A stretch of DNA of 64,000 nucleotides from Alterisphingorhabdus sp038748365 (GTDB lineage Bacteria; Pseudomonadota; Alphaproteobacteria; Sphingomonadales; Sphingomonadaceae): the NCBI GenBank assembly GCA_038748365.1, contig JBCDIZ010000004.1:1-64000 (forward strand), given 5' to 3'. The notes under the pieces are model-generated. The model did not search any database. It saw only the letters and a list, made by a program, of their open reading frames with translations, and had not been told where the DNA came from. Made by a program: the position numbers and the translations under genes. Below are positions 16,238 through 24,879 of this stretch, piece by piece (the first letter of the stretch is position 1; each line of letters opens with the position of its first letter).

Positions 16238-17782
16238 ATGAGCGCAGACAGTACCCCCATCATTATCGGCGTCGGCCAGACCATGCATCGTTGGGATGGC
16301 AGCGATGTCAGCGCCGCCCCATCGCCACAGGGGCTGATGGCCGAGGCGGCGCAACGGGCGCTGGCTGATACTGGTGTAGTGGATGCGGTGGGCGAGGCTG
16401 TCGATGTATTGGCGGCGGTGCGGATATTTCCTGACTCCATGCCGGGTGACAATCACCCCTTCGGCAAATGCGCCTCTTTGCCGCATGCCGTCGCTGTCCG
16501 ATGCGGTGTTACGCTCAAGCACGCCATCTACAGCGAAGCGGGCGGTAATGTGCCGCAGGCGCTGGTCAATGAATTTGCCGACAAGCTGTTTCGGGGTGAG
16601 GCAATGGCAGTCATCCTCACCGGAGCCGAAGCCATTGCTGCGACCAAGACAGCATTGCGCAATGGCATCACATTGGACTGGTCCGATGACCATGATGGCG
16701 AGACTGAAGATCGCGGCTGGGGTGCCATGCTTCTCGACGGTTTTGAGATCGCCAATGGACTCGGCTTCCCGCCGATCACCTATCCGCATTTTGAACATGC
16801 GTTGCGGCATCGCCATGGTCGCAGTCGGGCGGAGCATATGCAGGCCATGTCAGAGCTGTGGGCCGGTTTTGCCAAAGTCGCCGAAACCCATCCGCAAAGC
16901 CAGTTCGGGCGCGCGTTTGATGCGGAATTTCTGGCGACGCAATCGGCGGAGAATTATCCCATCGCCGATCCCTATCTCAAATGGCATGTGGCGCAGGATG
17001 CGGTCAATCAGAGCGCGGCAGTGGTGATGACCACTGTCGGCGAAGCAAAGCGCCTCGGCATTGATCCGGCGAAATGGGTTTATCTGCACGGGGCTGCCGA
17101 GGCGACCGATTATCTGGTGACCGAGCGGCCCGATCTGTCGCGTTCGGAAGCGATGGCGGCAGCGCTGGATGTCGCGCTGGGTCGTGCCGGATTGGAAGCC
17201 GATGCTGTCGCCCATTATGATCTTTATAGCTGTTTCCCCTGTGCGGTGAGCATCGCCGCCGAGGCTCTGGGTCTAGATGCGCAACAGCGGCAACTGACCT
17301 TAACCGGCGGCCTGCCTTTCTTTGGTGGGGCGGGGAATAACTATTCGATGCACGCCATTGTCACCATGGTGGAGAAGCTGCGCGATGATCGCGACAGCTA
17401 TGGTCTGGTGCTGGCCAATGGTGGTTTTCTGAGCAAAGAAGCGGTGGGCGTCTACTCAACAAAACCAGTCGAGCAATGGACGGTTTATGAAGACAATCCT
17501 GCTCAGGTGCGGGTTGATGCCCAGCCCAAAACGGCGCGGATCAGCGAAAGCGGAACCGCCGCCATTGAAAGCTATACGATCAGCTACAAAAAGGGGCAGC
17601 CTGCACGTGCTGTGGTGATCGCGCGCATGGGTGAGGCACGGGTGCTGGCCTCGACACCGCGCGATGACCGGGCGGAGGGCGTATTTGCGGCGCTGGCGGA
17701 CCAGCAGCATGAGCCTTTGGGGCGATCTGCGCTCATAGAGAGCGATGGCCAGACCAACTATGTGGTTGGGGTTGGTGATTAG
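16238..17782 (+). CDS. Thiolase-like protein (SCP2/TLP1-type acetyl-CoA acetyltransferase family)
   Basis: A 514-residue thiolase-superfamily protein. The N-terminal strand IIIGVGQT, the central HYDLYSCFPCAVSIAAEALGL block and the GGLPFFGGAGNNYSMHAI loop are those of the SCP2-related group. The last 90 residues form an extra beta-barrel-like domain (ESYTISYKKGQPARAVVIAR) like that of the TLP1 type. At the place of the thiolase nucleophilic cysteine there is EAGGNVPQAL, so classical condensation or thiolysis is unlikely and acyl-CoA binding or lipid handling is an alternative. AAGGAGCGG precedes ATG 16238. It has no obvious partner among its neighbours. Confidence 0.82.
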   Translation: MSADSTPIIIGVGQTMHRWDGSDVSAAPSPQGLMAEAAQRALADTGVVDAVGEAVDVLAAVRIFPDSMPGDNHPFGKCASLPHAVAVRCGVTLKHAIYSEAGGNVPQALVNEFADKLFRGEAMAVILTGAEAIAATKTALRNGITLDWSDDHDGETEDRGWGAMLLDGFEIANGLGFPPITYPHFEHALRHRHGRSRAEHMQAMSELWAGFAKVAETHPQSQFGRAFDAEFLATQSAENYPIADPYLKWHVAQDAVNQSAAVVMTTVGEAKRLGIDPAKWVYLHGAAEATDYLVTERPDLSRSEAMAAALDVALGRAGLEADAVAHYDLYSCFPCAVSIAAEALGLDAQQRQLTLTGGLPFFGGAGNNYSMHAIVTMVEKLRDDRDSYGLVLANGGFLSKEAVGVYSTKPVEQWTVYEDNPAQVRVDAQPKTARISESGTAAIESYTISYKKGQPARAVVIARMGEARVLASTPRDDRAEGVFAALADQQHEPLGRSALIESDGQTNYVVGVGD

Positions 17783-18117
17783 GTCTTTTACCATCCAGCT
17801 AAAAAGTTTTCGTCGGCCCCGCCCTTCGACTGCCTGCAAGGCAGGCGCTCAGGATAAACTCGGCTTTGCCGAGGCGGGGCCAAGGCTATTCCTTTATTCT
17901 CGCGCAAAGGCGCAAAGGCACAAAGAAGGTATTTTCTTGGTATGATCTCTTCGTGCCTTTGCGCCTTTGTACGAGTTTCTTAGTAAGCTCTGGCCCCGCC
18001 TGCGCGGGGCCGATGATATGAATTCTGTTTTGCCCTAGCTGCGGAGTCATGCTCCCGTCGCAATCGCCTCCTAGACCGTCGCGCAGCAGATGAATCGCAT
18101 CTTGGGAGAGAATGCAT
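17783..18117. other. 335-bp gap with long palindrome and phoD leader
   Basis: No gene is seen. Most of the gap is the palindromic element at 17810-18016. The last 100 bases form the leader and probable promoter of the PhoD gene. They contain GTCAT at 18046 and GTCGC at 18057, which are 11 bp apart and could be one weak Pho box. Confidence 0.5.
17810..18016. repeat. Long palindromic element A (MITE-like)
   Basis: Terminal inverted repeats TCGTCGGCCCCGC and GCGGGGCCGATGA flank two nested inverted arms, GCGCAAAGGCGCAAAGGCAC and GTGCCTTTGCGCCTTTG. An additional segment after the left end carries CTGCCTGCAAGGCAGG. Element B at 42010 has the same ends and the same kind of inner arms but a different length, so these are diverged members of one non-coding family. 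Confidence 0.75.
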
Positions 18118-19767
18118 ATGAACGGGATAATCGATCGGCGCTTTGTTCTAAAGGCGGGCACAATGGGGTTGGGCGCTTTGGCGCTTCCGGGCATGGGTTC
18201 CAGCATCGCGCGGGCGTTCGAGAATATGACCGGGTTTACCCATGGCGTTGCCAGTGGCGAGCCGAGGGCATCCTCTGTTCTGCTGTGGACGCGCTATGTC
18301 GGCCGCGGTGACGCCAAGCTCGATATCGAATTGTCCACCAGCCCGGACTTCACCAATGCGCGGCAGGCGGGCACCGCCATAGCAAGCGCCGAGCGCGACT
18401 TTACCGCCAAGGCGGTGATCAGCGATCTGGAGCCCAATAGCTGGTATTTTTATCGCTTCGTCGCGCCCGATGGCAGCAAGTCCGTCACCGGCCGCACCCG
18501 CACATTGCCCGTCGGTGATGTCAACCGTTTCGGGCTGGGCGTTTTCTCCTGCTCCAACCTGCCTTTCGGGCATTTCAATGCCTATGCCCATGCTGCAGCG
18601 CGCAATGATCTCGATCTGATGCTGCATCTCGGCGACTATATTTATGAATATGCCGTTGGCACCTATCCTTCAGTGGAGCAAGCTCTGCCCGGGCGCATCC
18701 TGCAACCCGATACCGAGATAGTAACGCTGGCTGATTACCGGCTGCGCTATGCCGCCTACCGTGCTGATCCTGACCTGCAGCGCCTGCATCAGGCCTATCC
18801 GATGCTGGCCATGTGGGATGATCATGAGATCACCAATGACAGCTGGAAGAACGGTGCGCAGAACCATCAGCCTGAGGAAGGCGATTATCAGGTCCGCCGC
18901 CGTATTGCCGAGCGGGTTTATCGCGAATGGATGCCGGTGCGCGATCTGGATGATAGCGGCGATCTTTGGTCGTCCTATGATATTGGCCAGCTCGCGACCA
19001 TCATTATGACCGAAAGCCGTTTGGCCGGACGCGATCAGCAGGTTGAACTGGCCAGCGCCTTTGAAGGCGAGGGCGATCTTACCACCAGACTGAAAGCCTT
19101 CCGCGATAATGTGTGGATGGACCCAAACCGCTCCGTGCTGGGCGAGAAACAGAGCCAGTGGCTAGGCAAAGAATTTGCCAGGTCCAAACGCGGTGACACT
19201 GTTTGGCAGGTCTGGGGCCAACAATGCGTTATGGGTTCGCTTAAATCGCCGCCTGAGACGGCTAACTGGATTCCCGACAATGCCCCTGATTATGTCCGCA
19301 CCCGTGCTCTGGGCGGTGTGATGGCAGCACAGGCGGGGCTGCCTTTCAATATGGATAGCTGGGATGGCTATCCTGTGGCGCGTGCGGCGCATCTTACTGC
19401 GGCGATGGAGACGGATGCTGACCTTATTGTGCTGTCAGGTGACAGCCATAATGGCTGGGCCTTTGATCTGGATGTCGAAGGTCGCCCGGCGGGTGTAGAG
19501 TTTGCGACGCATAGCGTGTCGTCACCCGGTTTTGAGGCTTATACTCAGGGCGTTGCACCGAAAGACGTTAGCAACGCCTTGGTGCGCACCAATGACCAGT
19601 TGAAATGGGCTGATACCAGTCATCGCGGCTATATGACCGTGACGCTGACGCCCGAGAGCGCTGAGGCAGAATGGCTGGGACTCGAGACCATCCGCGAGCG
19701 CAATACCAATATGGTAATGCGCCAGACGCACAAAGTCCTGTCTGGCGCGCGCACTATCAGCGCCTGA
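18118..19767 (+). CDS. phoD: Tat-exported alkaline phosphatase D (PhoD family)
   Basis: A 549-residue metallophosphoesterase that releases phosphate from phosphodiesters or monoesters outside the cytoplasm. The N-terminus DRRFVLKAG is a twin-arginine signal followed by a hydrophobic stretch and an ARA cleavage region near residue 32. PhoD-family motifs follow: a beta domain opening with GVASGEP, then GVFSCSN, LHLGDYIYEY, MWDDHEITND and LSGDSHNGW, which supply the metal ligands. ATG 18118 is chosen over ATG 18112 because GGGAGAG ends 7 bases before it but only 1 base before the other. A possible single Pho box precedes it. Confidence 0.92.
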   Translation: MNGIIDRRFVLKAGTMGLGALALPGMGSSIARAFENMTGFTHGVASGEPRASSVLLWTRYVGRGDAKLDIELSTSPDFTNARQAGTAIASAERDFTAKAVISDLEPNSWYFYRFVAPDGSKSVTGRTRTLPVGDVNRFGLGVFSCSNLPFGHFNAYAHAAARNDLDLMLHLGDYIYEYAVGTYPSVEQALPGRILQPDTEIVTLADYRLRYAAYRADPDLQRLHQAYPMLAMWDDHEITNDSWKNGAQNHQPEEGDYQVRRRIAERVYREWMPVRDLDDSGDLWSSYDIGQLATIIMTESRLAGRDQQVELASAFEGEGDLTTRLKAFRDNVWMDPNRSVLGEKQSQWLGKEFARSKRGDTVWQVWGQQCVMGSLKSPPETANWIPDNAPDYVRTRALGGVMAAQAGLPFNMDSWDGYPVARAAHLTAAMETDADLIVLSGDSHNGWAFDLDVEGRPAGVEFATHSVSSPGFEAYTQGVAPKDVSNALVRTNDQLKWADTSHRGYMTVTLTPESAEAEWLGLETIRERNTNMVMRQTHKVLSGARTISA

Positions 19768-19774
19768 GGTTGCA

Positions 19775-20089
19775 CTACCCGCTTGGGAGCGGAGCCTCCG
19801 GGTCGAGACCCTGTACCATGATGATATCGCCGGTGCTGCCCGCGACCCGATGCTTTGCGATCGCCTGATATTCAGGTGAGGTCATCCATGCCATCGCCTG
19901 CTCTTTGGATGGGAACTCCATCAGCACCGTGCGGGTCGCGGCAAATTCGCCTTGCAGCACTGTCGGCTCCTCATCGACGCTGAGCAGCGTGCCGTCAAAC
20001 TTGGCGAACACCTCCATGAAGCTATCTTGATAAAGATTATAGGCATCGCGATCATGGATGGTCAGCTTGGCGATGATATAGACCGACAT
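19775..20089 (-). CDS. DUF1330 domain-containing protein
   Basis: A 104-residue ferredoxin-like (dimeric alpha-beta barrel) protein. MSVYIIAKLTIHDRDAYNLY at the start and FPSKEQAMAWMTSPEYQAI in the middle are the DUF1330 signature. The biochemical role of the family is not established. Its start lies 2 bp behind the stop of the oxidoreductase gene on the same strand, so the two are probably co-transcribed. It converges with phoD, with only 7 bp between the stops. Confidence 0.85.
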   Translation of the reverse strand: MSVYIIAKLTIHDRDAYNLYQDSFMEVFAKFDGTLLSVDEEPTVLQGEFAATRTVLMEFPSKEQAMAWMTSPEYQAIAKHRVAGSTGDIIMVQGLDPEAPLPSG

Positions 20090-20091
20090 TG

Positions 20092-21231
20092 TCAGATATC
20101 CTTGTGCGGCAACATCAGATATTTGGTTCCGGTCGCTTTGGCAAAATAGCGCTGGGCAACATCAGCCTGCAGGGCGTCGACCATCGAAATCTCGTCAGTA
20201 TAGCTGCTGGCAAAGGTGGTGGTTAGCTCATCGGCTACGCGAGTGCGCAGACGGACAGCGACTTCCATCCCTGCCTTGGCGAGAAAGTTGGGGAGCAGGA
20301 AGGCACCAATGCCCCAGGCAAAACCATAGCTGCGGGTCAGCACCGTCTTGCTGACATCCAGCCCGCCATAAATATAGACCTGCTTATGTGTGGTGGAGCC
20401 GTAAATGCTGTACTCGCTTGGCGTGCGCGCTGCGGCCATTTCCATCGCGGTCAGAATGTCCGAAGCCAATGTGCCGCCGCCCGTGGCATCAAAGGCGAAC
20501 GTTGCCCCGGTTTCATGCACTGCATCGGTGAGCTGCGCCATAAAGTCATCATCCGAGGAATTGACGACATATTTCGCGCCCATGCCCTTGAGCAGATCAA
20601 CCTGTTCCTGCTTGCGGACAATATTGACCAGATCAACACCATCCGCCTGACAGATGCGGTTGAGCATCTGGCCAAGATTGGAGGCTGCCGCGGTGTGAAC
20701 CAGCGCCTTATGACCTTCCATTTTCATGACTTCGACCATGGAAAGCGCGGTCAGTGGATTGACGAAACTGGACGCACCATCCTTGGCGCTATGTTCGTCT
20801 TTCAGCGGCAGCGCCATCATCGCTGGGACACAGCGATACTGGCCATACATGCCGCCGCCCATAATCGCGACGGTCTTACCGATCAGGCTTTGCGAATAGT
20901 CATCATCGCCCGCAGCGACGACCGTGCCCGCGCCTTCATTGCCGATGGCGAGCCGCTGGTCGATGCGCGCCTTCATAACGCCCATGCCCATTTCGGGAAC
21001 CGGCATGGAAAGCACGCTGGACGTGCCTTCACCCTCGGTCTTGGCACCGCTGATATCGGCCCAGCCGAACATCACACCCAAGTCTGACGGATTGATCGGG
21101 GTCGCCTCGACGCGCACCACAATCTCGCCGGTCTTGGGCGTTGGCATCGCCTCTTCGGACATGTCCATGGTGAGTGTGCCATTGGCATGCAGGGTGGAGT
21201 GCATTTTCATATAGGTTGCAGGGAGTGTCAT
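20092..21231 (-). CDS. MDR-superfamily zinc-binding-type dehydrogenase / quinone oxidoreductase
   Basis: A 379-residue medium-chain dehydrogenase. The N-terminal GroES-like domain has GEIVVRVEATPINPSDLGVMFG and GNEGAGTVVAAG. The Rossmann domain has ALVHTAAASNLGQML and later FDATGGG. The cysteines and histidines of a catalytic zinc site are not evident, so it is likely a zinc-free quinone- or enone-reductase-type member. The start at 21231 (MTLPATYMKMHS) has GAGAGG 5-6 bases upstream; the frame is open further 5' but without a better site. It forms a pair with the DUF1330 gene. Confidence 0.85.
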   Translation of the reverse strand: MTLPATYMKMHSTLHANGTLTMDMSEEAMPTPKTGEIVVRVEATPINPSDLGVMFGWADISGAKTEGEGTSSVLSMPVPEMGMGVMKARIDQRLAIGNEGAGTVVAAGDDDYSQSLIGKTVAIMGGGMYGQYRCVPAMMALPLKDEHSAKDGASSFVNPLTALSMVEVMKMEGHKALVHTAAASNLGQMLNRICQADGVDLVNIVRKQEQVDLLKGMGAKYVVNSSDDDFMAQLTDAVHETGATFAFDATGGGTLASDILTAMEMAAARTPSEYSIYGSTTHKQVYIYGGLDVSKTVLTRSYGFAWGIGAFLLPNFLAKAGMEVAVRLRTRVADELTTTFASSYTDEISMVDALQADVAQRYFAKATGTKYLMLPHKDI

Positions 21232-21413
21232 AAGGGCCTCTCGTTCTTCTGGAATGATTTTGGAGCGCACGCTGGCGATGTTACCTGCTTTTGGCAATCG
21301 AAAACTGTTTTGTGAACCGGCGCGAATTTGCACCAAGGGGTTGCCGCGCTCTGGCGTTGACAGGCGATCCGTGGCATTCTGCCAAAAAATAAAGAAGAAT
21401 GCAGGAGAGAGTG

Positions 21414-22238
21414 ATGCAGATTGAACCGGCTTCCAATGCCGTCGGCGCGATTGTGAGCGATGTGGATGTGCGCACCATGGGCGATGATGACTTCACCAAG
21501 CTGCATCAGGCTTTTGCTGACCATGGCGCGCTGTTTATCCGTGACCAGCATCTTGCGCCAGAGGATCATATCGCTTTTGCCGAGCGCTGGGGCGAGATCA
21601 ATATTAACCGCTTCTTCGCCGCTGTGCCCGATCATCCGCAAATCGCCCAAGTGCTAAAAGAGCCGGATCAGACGGTGAATATTGGCGGCGGCTGGCATAC
21701 CGATCACAGCTATGACGCAGTGCCCGCTATGGGGTCGATCCTATATGCTTTAGAGACTCCACCAAGTGGTGGCGATACATTATTTGCGGGCATGGCCGCA
21801 GCCTATGATGCGCTCGATGATGAGATGAAAGAGCGGTTGGAAGGCCTGGAAGCGTTTCACAGCAATGCGCATATCTTCGGCGAAGAGTCGGACTATGCAA
21901 AGGAGATGGGGGACCGTTTTGGCAATGCCAAAAAGGCGGTGCAGGAGGCGGTGCATCCGGTGGTGCTGCCGCATCCGGTGACGGGGCGCAAAGGGCTCTA
22001 TGTCAATCCCGCCTTCACCATCCGCATACTCGGTATAGATGAGCAGGAAAGCGCTGATCTGCTGATGCAGCTTTATGCCCATATCATGCAGGAAGAGTTC
22101 CACTTTCGCTTCCAATGGGAGCCGGGATCGCTGGCAATGTGGGACAATCGCTCGACCTGGCATTATGCGATGAATGACTATCATGGGCATAGGCGGCTGA
22201 TGCACCGGATTACCGTGGAAGGCGTGCCTTTGCATTGA
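21414..22238 (+). CDS. TauD/TfdA-family Fe(II)/2-oxoglutarate dioxygenase
   Basis: A 274-residue oxygenase. The iron-binding HxD is in GGGWHTDHSYD (about residue 93) and the distal His and Arg are in WHYAMNDYHGHRRLMHRI near the C-terminus. Both fit TauD/TfdA enzymes, which hydroxylate taurine, 2,4-D, sulfate esters or similar compounds. The substrate is not evident: no sulfonate or sulfate ester transporter lies nearby. ATG 21414 follows AGGAGAGAG; ATG 21399 is an alternative. It is transcribed away from the oxidoreductase gene. Confidence 0.9.
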   Translation: MQIEPASNAVGAIVSDVDVRTMGDDDFTKLHQAFADHGALFIRDQHLAPEDHIAFAERWGEININRFFAAVPDHPQIAQVLKEPDQTVNIGGGWHTDHSYDAVPAMGSILYALETPPSGGDTLFAGMAAAYDALDDEMKERLEGLEAFHSNAHIFGEESDYAKEMGDRFGNAKKAVQEAVHPVVLPHPVTGRKGLYVNPAFTIRILGIDEQESADLLMQLYAHIMQEEFHFRFQWEPGSLAMWDNRSTWHYAMNDYHGHRRLMHRITVEGVPLH

Positions 22239-22243
22239 ACTTT

Positions 22244-22360
22244 ACTCCCTCTCCCAGGCGGGGAGAGGGCTGGGGTGAGGGGGAGTGAGGCGCAAGCCGA
22301 GCGTCCAAGCCATCTACATCGCACACCCCCATCCAACCTTCCCCCTTAAGGGGGAAGGCT
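22244..22360. repeat. GC-rich intergenic inverted repeat (R2)
   Basis: CTCCCTCTCCC pairs with GGGGAGAGGG at the left, and CCTTCCCCCTTAAGGGGGAAGG forms a perfect hairpin at the right. The centre (GAGGCGCAAGCCGAGCGTC) is not palindromic. It follows the dioxygenase gene and probably helps end its transcript. Confidence 0.7.
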
Positions 22361-22409
22361 TTTGAACTATTGGTGATCACTTGATTATCGGCTGACTGCA
22401 CGCGACATT

Positions 22410-24848
22410 GTGTGGGTGCCTGATCTTGATCCTCCCTTACCCCAAGCCATAACCCAATGGTTTGCAGAGCGTGGCTGGACCCCGCGGCGGCATCAGCTGG
22501 AGATGGTCGATGTGGCGCGGCAGGGGCGTCACGCATTGTTGGTAGCGTCCACCGGTGCGGGCAAAACACTGGCGGGGTTTCTGCCCTCACTGGCGGAGCT
22601 GATCGAAACGCCTGACCATGACGGCCTGCACACCCTTTATGTCTCACCGCTCAAGGCGCTGGCGCATGATATTCAGCGTAACCTCACTACGCCGGTTGAG
22701 GAAATGGGGCTAGATATCCGGGTTGAGGCGCGCAGTGGAGATACGCCTTCGGACCGCAAGAGGCGCCAGCGCGAAAAGCCGCCACAGATACTGCTGACGA
22801 CGCCGGAATCGCTGAGCCTGTTGTTAAGCTATCCGGAAAGCACGATGCTGTTTGCCAGCCTCAAACGGGTAATTGTTGATGAGGTGCACGCCTTTGCCAC
22901 CGGCAAGCGCGGCGATCTGCTGGCGCTATCACTGGCGCGTTTGCGCACCCTTGCGCCTGAGGCACAACGTGTGGCCCTGTCCGCCACGGTGGCCGACCCC
23001 GATGGCTATCGCGCCTGGCTCGCGCCGCATGGTGATCTCGACAGCGTGGCGCTGGTTGAAGGCGAGGCAGGTGCCGATCCCGACCTCGATATCATGCTGC
23101 CTGAAGGCCGGGTGCCTTGGTCGGGCCATAGCGGCCATTATGCTATTCCGCAGGTGCTGGAAGAGATTACCCGCAACCGCACCACCATAGTCTTCTGCAA
23201 TACCCGCTTTCTCGCCGAATTTATCTTTCAGCGGCTCTGGGAACTGAATGAGGATGCGCTGCCCATCGGGCTGCACCATGGTTCGCTCTCAGTTGAAGCG
23301 CGGCGCAAAGTGGAAGGCGCGATGGCATGTGGCGAATTGCGCGCGCTGGTGGCGACCGCCAGCCTCGATCTCGGTGTCGATTGGGGCGATGTTGATTGCG
23401 TCATCCAGATGGGCGCGCCCAAAGGCTCATCGCGCCTGTTGCAACGGATCGGACGCGCCAACCACCGCCTCGATGAGCCGAGCAAGGCGGTCCTCGTCCC
23501 TGGCAATCGCTTTGAATATCTCGAAGCCCAAGCCGCCTATGATGCGGTCGATGCAGGCCAGCGTGATGGCGAAGGTTTCCGCCCCGGTGGACTCGATGTA
23601 ATGGCGCAGCATGTGATGGCGGTGGCGTGCGCCGGGCCGTTCCATGAGGATGCTTTGCGTGATGAGGTGCGCTTGGCGCTGCCCTATTCCGCCTATGATG
23701 ACGACGCCTTTGCCCGGGTTTTAAGCTTTGTGGAAAATGGCGGTTACGCTCTGCGCGCCTATGATAAGTTCAAGCGGTTGCGGCGTGATAAGGATGGCAT
23801 CTGGCATTTGGCACATCAGCGTTTCGCCGCGCAGCACCGGCTTAATGCAGGCACCATTGTCGATGTGCCGATGCTCGAGGTGCGGTTCAAAAATGGCCGC
23901 AAACTAGGCAAAGTCGAGGAGATGTTCGCCGCCCAGCTATCGCCGGGCGATACCTTTTTCTTTGCCGGTATGAGTCTTGAGGTTGAGCAGATCAAAGACC
24001 TCGATCTAATCGTCCGCGCCAGCAAGAGCGCGGCGCAAATCCCTAGTTATATGGGCGCGCGGATGCCGCTAACCACGCATCTCGCTGATCGGGTGCGTAA
24101 CCTGCTCACCGACCGCACCGGCTGGGTGCGATTCCCCGATGATGTGCGCGAATGGCTGGAGATGCAGGACTGGCGCTCAACCCTGCCCGAGCCGGGACAG
24201 CTGCTGGTCGAGACTTTTCCGCACCGCCAGCGCCATTATATGGTGTGCTATCCGTTTGAGGGCTGGAACGCGCATCAATCGCTAGGTATGCTGATTACCC
24301 GACGGATGGAGGACAAAGGCCTGCAACCGCTCGGCTTTGTCGCCAATGATTATGCGCTGGCGGTGTACGGACTCCAACCGATCCGCGATCCGGGTGCACT
24401 GTTTTCCGCCGATATCCTTACCGATGAATTCATCCAATGGGTCGAGAGCAGCTATCTGCTCAAACGCGCTTTCCGCGAGGTAGCGGTGATCTCCGGGTTG
24501 GTCGAGCGCCAGCATCCTGGCAAGCGCAAGACCGGCAAGCAAGTGACCTTCTCAACTGATCTCATCTTCGATGTGCTGGCGAAATATGAACCCGACCATG
24601 TACTGATGCAGGCCGCCTGGGCCGATGCCCGGGCGAAAATGACCGATGTCGGGCGGCTCGGCAATCTGCTGGATAGAGCACAGGAAACCATCCTGCATAT
24701 CGATCTCGACCGGATCACGCCTATGGCTGTACCAGTGCTGACGATGATTGGGCGTGAATCCGTAGCCCAGGGCGCAGCGGATGATGCCTTGCTGTTGGAG
24801 GCGGAATCGTTGGCAGCAACTGCGATGCGAGGAGACCTTCCAGAATAG
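22410..24848 (+). CDS. Lhr-like DEXH-box helicase (ligase-associated DNA-repair type)
   Basis: An 812-residue superfamily 2 helicase. Motif I is ASTGAGKTLAGF (about residue 46), motif II DEVHA (about 155), motif III ALSATVADP, and the second RecA domain has TTIVFCNTRFLAEFIFQRL and LLQRIGRANHR. The remaining 450 residues match the Lhr core with its winged-helix and cap domains. Length fits the group named ligase-associated DEXH helicase, which usually neighbours a DNA ligase and the phosphoesterase pdeM. Neither is in this window, so the ligase link is only inferred from family resemblance. The start (GTG 22410 or GTG 22416) is uncertain because no clear ribosome site is seen. Confidence 0.88.
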   Translation: MWVPDLDPPLPQAITQWFAERGWTPRRHQLEMVDVARQGRHALLVASTGAGKTLAGFLPSLAELIETPDHDGLHTLYVSPLKALAHDIQRNLTTPVEEMGLDIRVEARSGDTPSDRKRRQREKPPQILLTTPESLSLLLSYPESTMLFASLKRVIVDEVHAFATGKRGDLLALSLARLRTLAPEAQRVALSATVADPDGYRAWLAPHGDLDSVALVEGEAGADPDLDIMLPEGRVPWSGHSGHYAIPQVLEEITRNRTTIVFCNTRFLAEFIFQRLWELNEDALPIGLHHGSLSVEARRKVEGAMACGELRALVATASLDLGVDWGDVDCVIQMGAPKGSSRLLQRIGRANHRLDEPSKAVLVPGNRFEYLEAQAAYDAVDAGQRDGEGFRPGGLDVMAQHVMAVACAGPFHEDALRDEVRLALPYSAYDDDAFARVLSFVENGGYALRAYDKFKRLRRDKDGIWHLAHQRFAAQHRLNAGTIVDVPMLEVRFKNGRKLGKVEEMFAAQLSPGDTFFFAGMSLEVEQIKDLDLIVRASKSAAQIPSYMGARMPLTTHLADRVRNLLTDRTGWVRFPDDVREWLEMQDWRSTLPEPGQLLVETFPHRQRHYMVCYPFEGWNAHQSLGMLITRRMEDKGLQPLGFVANDYALAVYGLQPIRDPGALFSADILTDEFIQWVESSYLLKRAFREVAVISGLVERQHPGKRKTGKQVTFSTDLIFDVLAKYEPDHVLMQAAWADARAKMTDVGRLGNLLDRAQETILHIDLDRITPMAVPVLTMIGRESVAQGAADDALLLEAESLAATAMRGDLPE

Positions 24849-24879
24849 GTCCTTCTTCATGAGAAGAGAGGATTATTGA

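Noticed and set aside
20386..21087. A 233-codon frame antisense to the MDR oxidoreductase
   Set aside because: The minus-strand frame has GroES-like and Rossmann motifs; this one is rich in His/Arg without motifs, as expected of a shadow.
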